64,000 nt of DNA from positions 70,330,277-70,394,276 of the forward strand of contig NC_079137.1 of NCBI RefSeq assembly GCF_945859705.1. Direction: 5' to 3'. The first letter of the stretch is position 1, and each line of letters begins with the position of its first letter. Both the position numbers and the translations under genes were made by a program. Below, one piece after another: positions 36,834 through 48,934 of this stretch. Source of the stretch: Episyrphus balteatus. Taxonomy: Eukaryota > Arthropoda > Insecta > Diptera > Syrphidae. Below the pieces are notes generated by a model. The model saw only the letters and a program-made list of their open reading frames with translations. It was not told the origin of the DNA and ran no database searches.

Positions 36834-37267
36834 AAAAACAACTTAAAATTAACGAAAACCATGTTGATTCAACTATTTTTCGGTATGATCTTGCGTTGAA
36901 GACGAAAATTTTAAAATCAAAGTAGAACATCGTTAGTTTAAAGTGGTTTGCCGTTATAAAACATCTTTAATTCAAAGTTGTTTCAACTTTGAAAAAAATC
37001 ATCAATTTATTAAAAAAAAAGAAAAAATTGGCTGCCACTGGGAATCGAACCTACAACTCTTGGATCTGTAGGAGAATGCTTTACCAACGTGCTATCTCAC
37101 TGTTGGAAATAAGGGTGATAAAATGAAACAAAAGCTGAAATCCGAAAAAAATAAAAAAAATTCTTACGTGGTTTCAACTTTAGTTTAAAGATGTTTCATG
37201 TTAGTTTTTTCAACGTTAAATCAACGTCGAACATATTAAATTTTACGTTGCGTTTTTTCCCTTAGTG
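36834..37267. mobile_element. 434-bp TA-flanked MITE carrying a tRNA-like module
   Basis: The inverted ends read CACTGAGGGAAAAAACAAC and, at the right end inverted, CACTAAGGGAAAAAACGCAAC. TA dinucleotides flank both sides (36832-36833, 37268-37269). TA duplication and CACT-type ends fit the Tc1/mariner superfamily. It has no coding capacity. It sits inside the TGGCGCCCAAC-core field, between the blocks at 36624 and 37349. Confidence 0.75.
37030..37102 (-). other. tRNA-like module inside the MITE
   Basis: On the minus strand it carries an A box (TAGCACGTTGG), a perfect B box (GGTTCGATTCC) and tRNA-like spacing. The T stem is imperfect and no acceptor stem forms, so it is a tRNA-derived remnant. 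It may retain Pol III promoter activity, which is not shown. Confidence 0.55.
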
Positions 37268-37348
37268 TAAGACTCTGCTTATATTATCCTCATTATGGTT
37301 ACCGTTCAATTTTTTAACGTCACAGTTATAATGAATAACAAAAAAAAA

Positions 37349-37700
37349 TGACGCCCACCGCGAGATATGTAAATTATTGTTTTTTTTCAATTCTGCTTAA
37401 ATTATTTTTTAATTTTACATTTATGTTTTCAAGTATTTATTAGTCACAACAACGATTTATTAATCCTTAAGAATCTGAATAATAATTTTCCCTAAATGGC
37501 TCCCAACGCTCCATAAAAAAAAAAAAATGATTTAATTTTTCCCCAGATTCTGGTGAAATTATTTTCATTCAATTTGAATATCTTTACAAAATCTTTTCAT
37601 TATAATAAAGAGATTTTAAGTATTTCCATTGTTATCTTTCTAAGAAGTCTGTCATCGGAATTTAAAAAAAATGGCGCCCAACAAAAAAAAAAAAAACTTA
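37349..37700 (+). repeat. TGGCGCCCAAC-core repeat, block 2b
   Basis: Cores at 37349 (TGACGCCCACCGCGAGA), 37497 (TGGCTCCCAACG) and 37672 (TGGCGCCCAAC), continuing block 2a on the far side of the MITE. Confidence 0.7.
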
Positions 37701-39130
37701 AATGCTCGCAATAGACTCCTTATAATTGTTAGTCCTTTACTAAAGGATGAACTTAAACAAAAAAGAAAAAATGAATTGAACAAAATAGAAATAAGCTTAC
37801 AACTTAACAAACACTTGACTCAATCCTATCATGTTTCACATCGTCATTGAAGAGATGGAGTTTTGTTCTTAAGGGTTTATTGGAGGAGGAAAAATTCATT
37901 GTTGTTGCATACTTTTTTTTTTTTCAATGCATATTCAATTGTTGGAAAATTGAGTGAAGCAAAAGCACACTACAAAACATTTTCCACTTCAAAACTACAA
38001 CTACAACACAATCACAATTGCAAAATCCTTAAAAAAAAAAACGAAAGAAACAAAACTTTGGGTGACAACAACAACTTTTCTCATTTCTTCTTTCTTTTTT
38101 CTCTTTTTTGTATAGCAAAAAATGAAACTTTTCCATTAATAACGATTTTCCATTAACTATCGATTGATTTTCCAACACTGTTGTAATGGCGTATAAATGA
38201 AGAACCTCATCTCAAGGACTTTAACATCAAATTACAGGCGATTGGGTGAGTAAGAGTGTATGGAAATGTCGACGATCTTCTTTCGTCTTTTGACGAAAAA
38301 TGAGGTTTGAGTGAGAAGGAGAAAAACTTCATCTTGTTTCGATGAAGAAAAAGTAACAAAATGATCAATAAGAAGAAGATGAAAAAAAAAGGATTTTCAC
38401 AACAAAACACCACTTTGCATTTCGCACCTTTTGTTAAACGCGAAACTTTGTTTGTTTTGTTAAATTTTTTTTTTTGAAAAAAAAGTATGAAAAATTCCTT
38501 TACGACACCTTCCTCCCCATATAAAATACATTCCAATTTCATCCCCTTTTTATAACTTGCGTTTTCTGGCTGCCTTTTGCCACAGAAGATACCTCAAACC
38601 TACTTTGTATATTGTTGAAAGTCGCAAAAGACTCATCAATACAATTTAACGTTGCTTAGCGTAAACAGTTTGGCCGGGAAGAAAAAAAAAAAAAAACTTC
38701 CAAACAAGACGAGAAACGTGAGAAGCTAACAAGAAAGAAACGAAGGCGACAAACGAGTATGAGAAAGTCCTAAAACTTTATGCTTTTCATCATTTAAAGT
38801 TTCTTTTTTTCGTCTTCTTCTTCTTCTTCCTATGGTACCCAAAAAAATGGTATGAGATGAAATCATAGTCAAGGGAGTATCTACGTTGTCAATTTTGAGT
38901 CAGTTTTTTTGGTACTGATAAAAACCAGATGGCATGCAAATTCAATTGGAAGAAAGGAATTTAAAAAATGGAGTTTTTCTTCATGTATGTTTGTCACAAG
39001 TTGACTAAAACCTGGTTAATGATATGACAAGTTTTAAGGTAATATTATGAAATTGAATTCATAAAAATGACAAAGAGTCTAAAAACTTTTTTTTCTAAAA
39101 ATGTCTTTTCGTGGCAGAGAATCTAATAAA
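37701..39130. other. AT-rich DNA, no gene seen
   Basis: A (CTT)n run at about 38813-38829 and several A runs. Nothing supportable. Confidence 0.45.
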
Positions 39131-39139
39131 AATAAAAAC

Positions 39140-39623
39140 TGGCGCCCAACGTGAGGCTTCAAATATTTTTTTTTATGCGTTATGTTCATTTTGAGGATAT
39201 TTCTATATTAATTTAATAATTCAAAAGATTTTTCGAAAATGTCCATAACTACCATGGGAAGGAAAAAATCAACAGATAAAAAATGGCGCCCAATGCAAGA
39301 TTTATATTATTTTTAAATTTATCTGTGACTTATCTGAAATTGCATTATCCAATCCAAAAGCTCCTTCATTAAAGTGATAGCTCATAGCTCCTATAAAAAT
39401 GCAAAATATTGAGAATAGCGCCCAATGCGAAATTCATAATATATTGATCTCTATTCTTCTGAATTTGTTCATTTAATTCGAATATGTTTCATTTTTCGTC
39501 CTTTTAAGAAAAATAGTTTTTTAGAGCAGGTATTAAAGTTAAGAGAAAAAAAAACCTTTTTAAATGGCACCCAACATGAGATTGATATTTTTTTACTAAG
39601 TTGCAAAAAAAAAAAACAAAAAC
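39140..39623 (+). repeat. TGGCGCCCAAC-core repeat, block 3a
   Basis: Cores at 39140, 39284, 39416 (decayed) and 39565 (TGGCACCCAACATGAGATT), spaced 132-149 bp. The block is cut by the HINE-like insertion that follows. Confidence 0.75.
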
Positions 39624-40613
39624 TTTTTACTTGCGATATAGGTACTATAGGGCAAGTTTAGGATTCGTAAAAAAAATCGAACTCGAGATAACAATTTTAC
39701 ATGACATTACGATGATGGAGAATGCCAAAAAAGTGGGTCCGGCAATTCTGTCTGTCTGTCTGTCCGTCTGTCTCTATCTGGAGCTGCAGCCTAAACGAGT
39801 GAAGTGATTTTCTTCAAACTTGGTAGTTAGCAGTTTTTGGTGATTCCCTAGAGGGGAAATTGAAATTTTTTTTTATGACCAAAACTAACGGTACCTGCCA
39901 TATAACGGAAATAGAAAAGTTAATTTTTTTCAAAAACGGCTCTAACGATTTTGATTAAAATTTTTGTGTGTAATACTATACATAAGGGCCAACTTTTTAA
40001 ATAAAAAAAATATTTTTTGTACCTTTATTAACGGTACCTGTCATAGAACGGTTTTTTTCGTTTCTGAATATCTCGTACAAAATTAACCCGATTTAAATGA
40101 AAATTTTTATACAAAAGTGTGTAAGTAAAGATAATATTAAAATTTTAGAAAATTTTCAAAAAATGCATTTTTGGTTTTTTTAAAAATATTTCAAAATTTT
40201 TTTTTGAAAAATCAATTTTTTGAAAACGGATCAATGAAAAATTTTGAAATTTAGTTTTTATGTGTAAATTAATTATTTCTTCAAAATGGCATACCAACTT
40301 TTTTTTTGAAAAATGTAAAAAAAATTTTATAAATAAAAAATTATTTTTTTAAAAAACGGCTCCTACAATTTTCAAAATTTTTTTTCTAAAAATATCTTTT
40401 TATACGAGAAATAAAATGGCATATTTGTTTTTTTTTTTAAGATATTTTAAAACGGAGTTTTATTAATTATAAAAACAGATTTAATTTTTTTATACTACTT
40501 ATGAAATTTCTTCAAAATATCGAATTTTAAATTTCTTGAATAAAAAGCTTTAACATTATAGTTACTTTAAGCATAAGAGCAAGTACGTGCGACCCCAGTC
40601 GTGCAATTTATTT
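39624..40613 (+). mobile_element. HINE/DINE-1-like non-autonomous element, copy 1
   Basis: It starts TTTTTACTTGCGATATAGG and ends GTCGTGCAATTTATTT, and is very similar throughout to copy 3 (61805-62819). The 5' end folds as a hairpin, ACTTGC-GA-TATAG-GTA-CTATA-GG-GCAAGT (39629-39657). The 3' end folds as GTGCGAC-CCCA-GTCGTGC with two wobble pairs (40587-40604). A GTCT microsatellite lies in the 5' third (~39745-39772). Repeated ACGGTACCTGYCATAGAACG and AAACGGCTCTAACGATTTT words fill the body. Hairpins at both ends, a GTCT run and insertion in a T tract fit the Helentron-derived DINE-1/HINE class of flies. No protein is encoded. Family assignment is by structure and memory, not by search. Confidence 0.7.
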
Positions 40614-41420
40614 GCTATGGAATTGAAAAAAAAAATTAAAAAATGGCGCCCAACGCGAAATTCGTTCAATTCAATTTCTGATGCTAGCGAATCTTATTCA
40701 ATCAATTTGAATAACATTCTTCTTCTGAATATGTTTCACTCAATGGTAAAAACCTCAAAAGAAAATGAAGATTTGAAAAAAATTTTAGATTTCATGGAAA
40801 TAAAATTTGTTGAAAATGGCTCCCCTCGCCGTTAATTTGTTTTTTTTTTTTTATTCATCACCTTCATCATTAAACTGTTTCCAAATCAATCAAAATCATT
40901 ATAAAAATTTTTACCTACGTAATTTTCAAAGCTAACTCGAAATAAAAAAAATATAAAAAATGGCGCCCAACGCGAGATTGGTTTATGTAAATACTTAAAG
41001 AAATTAATGAACCCATTAGAGATTAGAGGGTTATCTTTGCATGAAAGAAGATACATAAAAGAACGCACTAATACTAATTTCTGTAAATAAATGAAATCGA
41101 TGTCAATAAAATCAAAATGGATGCTCAAAAAAGTGAATTTATATCATAAATAAATCGTCAAAAGGACTATAGCATAAAAAATGATATAATTCAAGATATA
41201 ATCAAGACAAAAAATTCTCAAAATCTGTATAGCTTCCATAAAAACGAAGACTTTAATACATTAAACAAATGGCGCCCAACGTGGGATTCATTCATTTTGT
41301 TAATTTTATGACAGTTTACTAAACATTAGTGTAAATTAAAAATGAAAGCAAAATCAAGAAACAAAATGGCGGCCAACGTGAGATTTAAAAGTACTTTTTT
41401 CGATTTGAATCTTTACCCAC
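40614..41420 (+). repeat. TGGCGCCCAAC-core repeat, block 3b
   Basis: Cores at 40644, 40817, 40961, 41270 and 41367 continue the repeat beyond the HINE-like insertion. The copy at 41270 reads TGGCGCCCAACGTGGGATT, the best match in the window to a lysine-tRNA primer-binding sequence. Confidence 0.75.
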
Positions 41421-43465
41421 TTCTTTAAATTAACTCATAGCACCTAATTCCTATAACTCAGTCACATTAAAGTCAGGTAATTGGACTTGAGTTAATTTTT
41501 CAACTTCATAAAAGTAAACGAAACAAAATGAGCCTTTTTCTCCCCTCGCAATAAATTAACCAAATCCCTTTTTGTTTGATGCATTTCATCCATATACCAA
41601 TCTTTACACCGAAAGAAGGGAGTAAAGTACAATGTGTTTGCATGTGTATCAAGGATAAATATGTTGCAGAAAAACCTTATCCCTACAAAGTTATTTAGTG
41701 CTAGCTAAAAAAGAATTACCTACAAAAACAAAAAAATATATAACCCTTAAAAAAGAAGCTGAACGAAAATAAATAAAAAAAAATCAACGATAACACGAAC
41801 ATTAAACAAAAAAAAAATGTGAGTAAAGAAGAAAAAATAAAAGCTAGAGCATTGGCTAACAACATGTTGCCAACTTTTATCTACATACTACACGAAATGT
41901 TATACCTGTTGCAAAAATACAGTTGCAAGCATGCGAATTCATTTTCTGCTCATCCTTCATCCCATTCATTGAAAAAGCTAGAACCACATCACAAATGCAA
42001 CTCTATAAGCTATAGAACACAGTATAGAACGACACGAGAACGAACCTCATGATACTAAAGTCTATATTATAGATAGGCATGGGTAATGGCGGTAGCGGGT
42101 AGAGTCCTTGCTCTGACATAACCATGGAGATGGATGTGCGCGCATTCAAAATGAGTTTCCAAAGACCCCCTCCCTCCAACTTTTTTTCAGTGTGTTCATG
42201 GTCGATATAAGGTAGGGATAGTGGTGTTATAGTCGTCGTTCGTCCTCGACGTTAGAATCCTTGGATCCTTCTATGCATTGTTGCTCTTTGGGAGTATGAG
42301 AGAACAGAGCGAATAATATTCACAAAAAAAAAAAAAAAAACTAGGAAAAAGGACGAACTATATAATGCATAGATAGTTCTAGTTGTTGTATTATAGCTCT
42401 CAACTCCTCCTACAACTTGTGTGTGCTTGAAATTCACTACGATAGTAGGTACACAGTAAAATACAAAAAAAAATAAAAAAACAACAACATTGCATTGGGA
42501 CATGCGTTCTTTTTTGCAATAACAACAAAAAACCTCCGACGAATCACAAAAACAAAAAAAAATTATAAAAAAAAACCTGTAAGGATGCAATTCATCATGC
42601 TTGCCGGTAAGGATAATGAAACAAAAGGAATTCTTGTTTTTTTTTTGTTTTATTTTTTTTTTTGAATCAATGGATTACTTTAAAAAAAATAGCATATAAC
42701 TTTTTTTTGTATAAGCTAGTACACCTACTTATACGTACGCCACTGTTTGAAAAAGTCTTGGTGGTGCATCGACCTCATTGAATATTATGTCCACCGGGCT
42801 TTAAAGTTATCTACTATACTCTGGTGCCTTAACGAGTAAAGAACAGGTAAAAAACATAGATGTAAGGGAAAGTGTGTATAGAGGGAAGGGGGGAAATGTG
42901 GAGGATTTTATATAGATTAGAATGGAAAAAAATAGAAGAAAATGAAACTAACACACTGATAAATCGATGGTTTTAAAACTGTGAATGTTTTTTTGTTTGA
43001 TTGTCTATTGTCTAGTTTCCAGTCTAGGGCACTAGATCTTCAATGCAATAGAAAAGTAGTCGTACAAAGGGATTGTTGTTTTCTCTAAAGTTGGTTAAAG
43101 TTCATCAACTTTTTATAAATTGTATTTGTGGGGGACTTTAAATAAGTCACAAATTGTTTCCGTATACAATTTCAGTCAAATGACCACAAAGGATTATAAG
43201 AATATTTGTGAAAATTTTTTTATATTTTAGGTTTACATAATTTCATTACCAAAATGCAAAAATATCATTATTTTAGATTCTTTTTTACAAGTAAATTTAG
43301 GTGTTCCACAAGGTTGTATACTTGGTTTACCGAAATAGTTACACCTCCGTTTATTTTTATTATTGAAAACGCATTAAATATGTTGGTAAATATATTTATT
43401 TTATACTTTCGTAAAGAATTTTATATCATTCTCAAAGATATTATGAAAATGTAAAATAGGAAACA
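41421..43465. other. AT-rich DNA, no gene seen
   Basis: A gap in the core repeat field. It includes a less AT-rich patch near 42060-42260 with no supportable frame. Confidence 0.45.
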
Positions 43466-43471
43466 TGAAAA

Positions 43472-44790
43472 TGGCGCCCAACGTAGAATTGATTATATTA
43501 TTTTAATGTAAAAATGATGTTTTCTATGATATTTCTGATTTTTGTTTAATCAGTTTGAATATTCTTTTTAAAAACCATCATTAAATAACATGAAATCTGA
43601 AATGACATCCAACTCGAGGTTTAAAATGAGTATTTAAATTCTTTCCTTATTCTTCTAAAGTACATAGTTTTATTTAATTCGAATATCTCATCAGAAGCTA
43701 TATATAAAAATGAAGAGTTTTTGAAAAATTTACCAGCACGTAACGTGAGACTATTGACATCGTTCTTTCTTCTCCTCCTGAATTAATTTCTGAATTTTTA
43801 AAGTTTTTTTTTAAATACAAACAAAAATGGAGTCAAAAGTGATGGTCTTATATAAAAATACAAATTAAAGAAATGGCTCCCAATGTGAGATCTATTAAAA
43901 CTGTTATTTTTCTCATGATTCTAAAGCAATATTTTCATCAAAATTTAAATATTTTTAATATTCTGGATTTGAAAATAAGGAATTTAAGAAAAATGGCGCC
44001 TTTTTTTAACTTGAATTGCTGAATAAGTTTAATTCCTTTTAAAACTTTGCCCGAAACTTTCTATGAAAAGAAAGAGTTTTCAAAAATTTAAATAGTTATC
44101 AGGAAAATAAAAACAGTTCTTAATAATAATTTTTCCTTCAATAACTTTTCTGTTGACAGTTTTGGAATTTCCCATCAAAATTGTAATATATTTATTCTTG
44201 TTTTTAAAATAAAGAATCGAAACAAAATGGCGCTTAACGCAGCTTTTTTAGCATGATTTTTTTGAATAGGTTTGCATACTCAAGACTATTTTATGAAATA
44301 TTTTCTATGAAAATGAAGATGTCATTAAAATAAAAAAAAATGACACCCAATACGAGATCGTTTCGTAATATCAATTTATTATTTTTATCTTGAATTTGTT
44401 AAGATTTTGGCATCAAAATTTCAATATCTTTTCTATTGTTCTTGTTCTTGTTATTTAAATAAAAGAATACATTAAAATGGCGCCCAACGCAGGTTTTTTT
44501 TACTGATTACTCTGAATAAGTTTAAATTATCTCGAATATTTTATCATTTTTATAAAAATAACGAGTTTGCAAAAATGTTATATGACAAAAGAAAAAAAAC
44601 AATAAAAATGGCGCCCAACATGAGATGAACTTCTTAATTGTATTCGTGATTTTACTGAATTGGTTCATTCAATCACCGAGAATCTTCCATAAAAAAAAAT
44701 AAAATAAATAAAAAGAAGAAGAAAATTTCCAAGACTGCCAAGAAACTGAAGAAGTATAGCAAATTGGCGCCCAATGTGCAATTCATAACG
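43472..44790 (+). repeat. TGGCGCCCAAC-core repeat, block 4
   Basis: About ten cores at 43472, 43603, 43737, 43874, 43994, 44228, 44341, 44478, 44609 and 44765, spaced mostly 113-156 bp and in various states of decay. Intact cores (43472, 44478, 44609, 44765) alternate with degenerate ones. Confidence 0.75.
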
Positions 44791-45790
44791 TTAATTCAAT
44801 TTTGTTAGTTAAAACTGCCACATTATTAGCTACTATTTCAATGTTTTCAACGGGAAAACAGTCTTGTCATTTGAGTTAGGCATTCTAGAATTCCTCACCT
44901 TTAAAATATCTATTAGTTTAATTTTTAAAAATGGGGAATTGCATTTTTCCGTTCGTTTGTTCCACTTTTTAGCCGAAAATACTTCACCGATTTCAATGAA
45001 ATTTGTTTTCCAGTGATAATAAAGAATTTTCACATGAACATGAACTTATGAAAAAAACGATATAAAAGGTTTTATCTTATAATTTATATGCATTTGGATT
45101 TGTACTCCTACTTTAAATCACTAAATTCTCAAAGCTTTTCTGTGGGTTAAAATTCCAAAATACTCACTTAGAAATTTGTTTGAAAATTTGCAAATCTGCA
45201 AATTCGTCCAAAAATTAATCAAAACCTTGTTTACTTAATTGAGCCTATAACTTAACATAATTATAAAACAAAAAACTATTATTCGAATCGAAAGGAGAAA
45301 AATCGGACCTAATCCATCAAAATTATACAAACCATAAACATCCGGATGTTATTTGTTAGCCATTGACCTAAATCGATTTCACTTTTCTGATTTTACAAAA
45401 CAATAAAAACTTTCCGGTGTCGGTTGGCTCGCAAAAGAGCCCACTTATAATCGTGATTCCTGTCATAATTAAGTAGTTTAACTTGAACAAATGTACCAAC
45501 TACATGAGAAATTTTTTTTTCTTCCATTTTTTCTTACCACAATTTTGTTCTAATGGCATTAAATCCAAACGATTTACTTAAGAATCAAAAAATACCTAAT
45601 AGAACTAACTTTCCCACTCTCAAGACTGTGGTTTTTTTTTTAGAAAAAGGACGAAATAGGGGGACAAAAAATATTTTTCAAAGCGTAACAATAACACCTT
45701 AGTTTAAGTGCAGAACGAAACCTAAGCATGGTACAAATAAAAAAAAATAATATGTCGTGCTTATTATTACTTAACACTTGTAGATTTAAT
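44791..45790. other. AT-rich DNA with HINE-like scraps, no gene seen
   Basis: Words such as GATTTCAATGAAATTTG near 44990 resemble the body of the HINE-like family but are too decayed to bound. Confidence 0.4.
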
Positions 45791-45794
45791 TCTT

Positions 45795-46360
45795 ACACCT
45801 TGTTCCGTGCCGCTTCGGCAATCATAACCGCCGCCGTGTACAATAAAATCTGAAGAGAAAAAAAAATTGTTCCTTCTTATGACTTCTTTCAACTTTTCAT
45901 ACCAATAACATAACTGCGAATCCTTAAAGGACATTAGTTTTTCTAATTTTCTGCTTATGTTCCGCGTGACTCACGCACGCACTTTCCTCTCTGAGCTTTT
46001 AGTTTTCCATATCCCGTCTTATTTCGTGCCAAACGACTAACGACGGTAAAAGAGAAAGAGACCTCAGCTCAGCGTCAAGCAGTCAGCACCATATTAGCAT
46101 AACGTCACCCTTAGCGCCAATTTGAATGATACCTAATACCCGAAGTCAATTTGCTTACCCTTCAATGTGGTGTAAAACTATACAAACGGGACACACTCTG
46201 TGAACGTTATTATTGCACCGCAAAATACTTCGCGGTCGGTAAAAAAAGGTAGAGCGGAATATTGTCATCGTCATGCTTTTCCAAACACTATAGAAAGAGA
46301 ATTGGGAGAGAGAAAAGTCGACAACATGACGTAGGCTAAAAATGGCGCCCAACGTAAAAC
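45795..46360. other. Lower-AT island, possible promoter/exon region
   Basis: This island differs from its flanks in composition. It contains the hairpin TGCCG-CTT-CGGCA (~45810), an AP-1-like TGACTCA (~45967), AACGTCACCC (~46101) and a TGGCGCCCAACG core (46343). The exon candidate 46159-46287 lies in it. Confidence 0.3.
46159..46287 (-). CDS. Putative exon, unidentified
   Basis: On the minus strand a strong-looking acceptor (a C/T tract ending TTTCTATAG) precedes 129 nt that end at GAAGG followed by GTAAGC, a good donor. One frame is open throughout (43 codons, containing VWKSMTMTIFRSTFFYRPR). Another is open for 25 codons, LEKHDDDNIPLYLF-like, before a stop. Which frame, if either, is translated cannot be decided. 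The region is less AT-rich than its flanks. I do not recognise the product. It could also be a non-coding exon or chance. Confidence 0.25.
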
Positions 46361-46364
46361 TACA

Positions 46365-48850
46365 CCCTACCTAACAGTTATAAGTTTGGTATAGAATTGT
46401 GTTACCTATATTGTGATTGTGTGACGGCTGTGATTTGAGTTGTAATGCCATGTCATGATGAATTGAAGCAATACAAGCAGTTTTGTGTTGTTTTTGGTTT
46501 TTTTTTTTCTGTGTGGCAATGTGGTATAACGAGTACTTACCTAGTTTAATATGGGCACAAAAGGGTAGCTTTTGCAATTCATGCATATAAATAAATCGGC
46601 AATAATCGTATTTATTAAGAAAATTGTACATGCACTCATAATAGTACCTACAAACAGCTAAAGGTTTACACCAGAGTTATATGGAAACGGAAATTCCATG
46701 CCATTTGAAGGAGACATTTATTTTAATTGCGGCCAACACACCTCAGGCGGCAAATTCATCAAAATTTTGGATGGAGAGAGAAAGATAGCTTGCGTTTGGT
46801 AGGCTTATGGCGTTTGTTTAAAAAATGTTTTTTGTTATTTTTTTTTTTAAGAAAAAGGGTTTGCTTTTTTTCCTTTTATATATTTTTTTTTTTTTGAGGA
46901 TGAGAAGAAAAAAAATTTTTTTTATTTTTGTTTTTAAAGAGCTTAAATAGCCTAAGGGACACGTTATTGCTTGTGTTATTATTTTATGCAAAGTAAGGTC
47001 TTGAGGCTATAGATGATTGTGGTTCGGAAAGTCAATGACTTGATGGGGTTTATATTTTTTATTTTATTTTTTTTTTTATTTTCGGTGGAAATGAGCATAA
47101 AAAGGACATTAGGAGGGTTTCTTTAATTTTGGCATTGTTTCTGATATTTTATTTTCTATGCCTATTTGGGTAAATATTAAAAAGAGTTTTCTAAGAAAGA
47201 GCCAACATCGATCGATTTCTTTAAATATTTGGCTTTAATATTTTGTCGTGAGTATTTTCTAATTTCATGAATTAAAATTGTAAATTTGACTAGATAATAT
47301 AGTTGGTTTAAACATTTTTATAATAAAATAAAAAATTAATTGAACAAAGGACTCTGAATATGACATAACAAAGCATAACCCAACAGAACGAAAGGAAATA
47401 TGTATACACAAATAGAAATTAATTTTAAGTTAATTATTGGTTACAATTGTGAAAACATTGAGCAACTTAGTTGTACTAATGTACATTTTGCTTTCGTTTA
47501 AAAAAGTCCAACTCGACGATTATAGAAAACTGAAAAAAAAAAAAAAAAAAATAGTCCTAGCAATTTTTTATATAGCGTGCGTACGTGCGTGTAGAAAATT
47601 ACGAGTTCATTATAATTAAAGGTTTTTCACTTAAAAATTACACCTTTGTAAATCAGGAGAAATGTAGAAAAATCAAATGTGAATCACAGAAAAAGAAATG
47701 AAAAATATATTATATTTTAATAAGTACGAATGCATAAATTAAATTTGCAAAGGGTGAAATTCATGTAAAAAATCTTATTGAGTGAGTTGATTTTTTTTTT
47801 AATTTTCTAATTTAGATACACTTTTATGAGAAATTTCTCTATAAATAAATAAATATTTAAGAATTTGATTTCCTCAGAAAACGGTTCCAACGATTGCATA
47901 CAAATTTGTCTGTAAGATTTACTCACAAATACTAACTCGTTATGAATGGAAACGACAAACGAAACGAAATATATTAAGTAGGTAGATAATGGAATTTTGG
48001 CTTTTTTAACATTTTTAAAATTTTGTTTTTTTTTTAGATTTATTTTATTTTACGTAACGTACATAATTGTAGTAAAAATTAATAGCATAATAACTAATTT
48101 AAAAAATGTTAAAGGTTTCAATGAAAAGTACCAATTCAAGAGCACAATTTCCTTAGGAAAATATAAAAAAAAAACTGATGAAGCATTCACATCAAATATC
48201 AGCAAATTTTCAAATGGACATTCACAATCACATTTTTCTGAAAACCTATACATTTATCTATTTTAAGAATATTTTTCTATGATTTTTTCAGTAATTAAAA
48301 GAAAATCTAACACAAATAAAAAAACCCTTTTAATTTTTTTATAGAATACAATCTTTATTATTCAAAACAATAAAAGCTCGATATAACATTGTTACATTTT
48401 ATTTTTCAACAAGTTAGTGTTGAAATTAATATTATTTTTCTGCAAATTTTACATTCTTCACTTATCGAAAAAAAAAAATGTTCAAAAACTAAGAAAAACA
48501 TTCCCTTCCATACAAATATTTCCGTTTTAAGAAGAAAAAAAAAAAAACTAATAAGTAGAATAAGTGCTAGAATTAACGCAATTTTTGAAGTGAAAACTTC
48601 TTTAGTATCTTAGTGATTTGAAACTAGATGAAACGAAAAGGCGACACGACTTCAACTTGTTATAACTTTTTTGTTTTAATAGATAGATGAATGAAATTTG
48701 TACTGTAGATAGGTAATTAAATAAATTATAATTGTACAAAATTTCAATTTATTTAATATTAAAAATTCGGAGATAACGGTAAAAAGATGTTCTTTTCCAA
48801 CACACGTTATATATATATATATTGAAAAAAAAATTTTAAAATACCTCAAA
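46365..48850. other. AT-rich DNA, no gene seen
   Basis: T runs at 46840-46920, and an A run near 47533. A scrap, AAAACGGTTCCAACGATTG (~47879), is related to the HINE-like body. No supportable exon. Confidence 0.45.
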
Positions 48851-48854
48851 ATAC

Positions 48855-48933
48855 CTGTGGAGATCTGTTGGCGTTGACCAGCTACCAGTGTAGGAAGTAC
48901 CGTAATCTCAGTCTGGAAGTTCGACATGGTTGA
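48855..48933 (-). CDS. Putative coding exon, unidentified
   Basis: The minus-strand segment has balanced base composition in very AT-rich surroundings. Only one of its three frames is open. It includes ATG at 48927 and reads MSNFQTEITVLPTLVAGQRQ onward for 24 codons to CCACAG followed by GTATTT, a usable but not ideal donor. If it is an internal exon with an acceptor at TTTTAAAG (48934), it is entered in phase 0, which would match the phase-0 end of the candidate first exon at 54867-54926. An alternative is a first coding exon with its own ATG. One plus-strand frame is also open. No family is recognised. Confidence 0.35.
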
Positions 48934-48934
48934 C

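Noticed and set aside
32418..46360. LTR retrotransposon or retroviral remnant suggested by TGGCGCCCAACG primer-binding-like sites
   Set aside because: There are dozens of tandem cores and no LTR pair, gag/pol-like frame or polypurine tract. One element would have a single such site.
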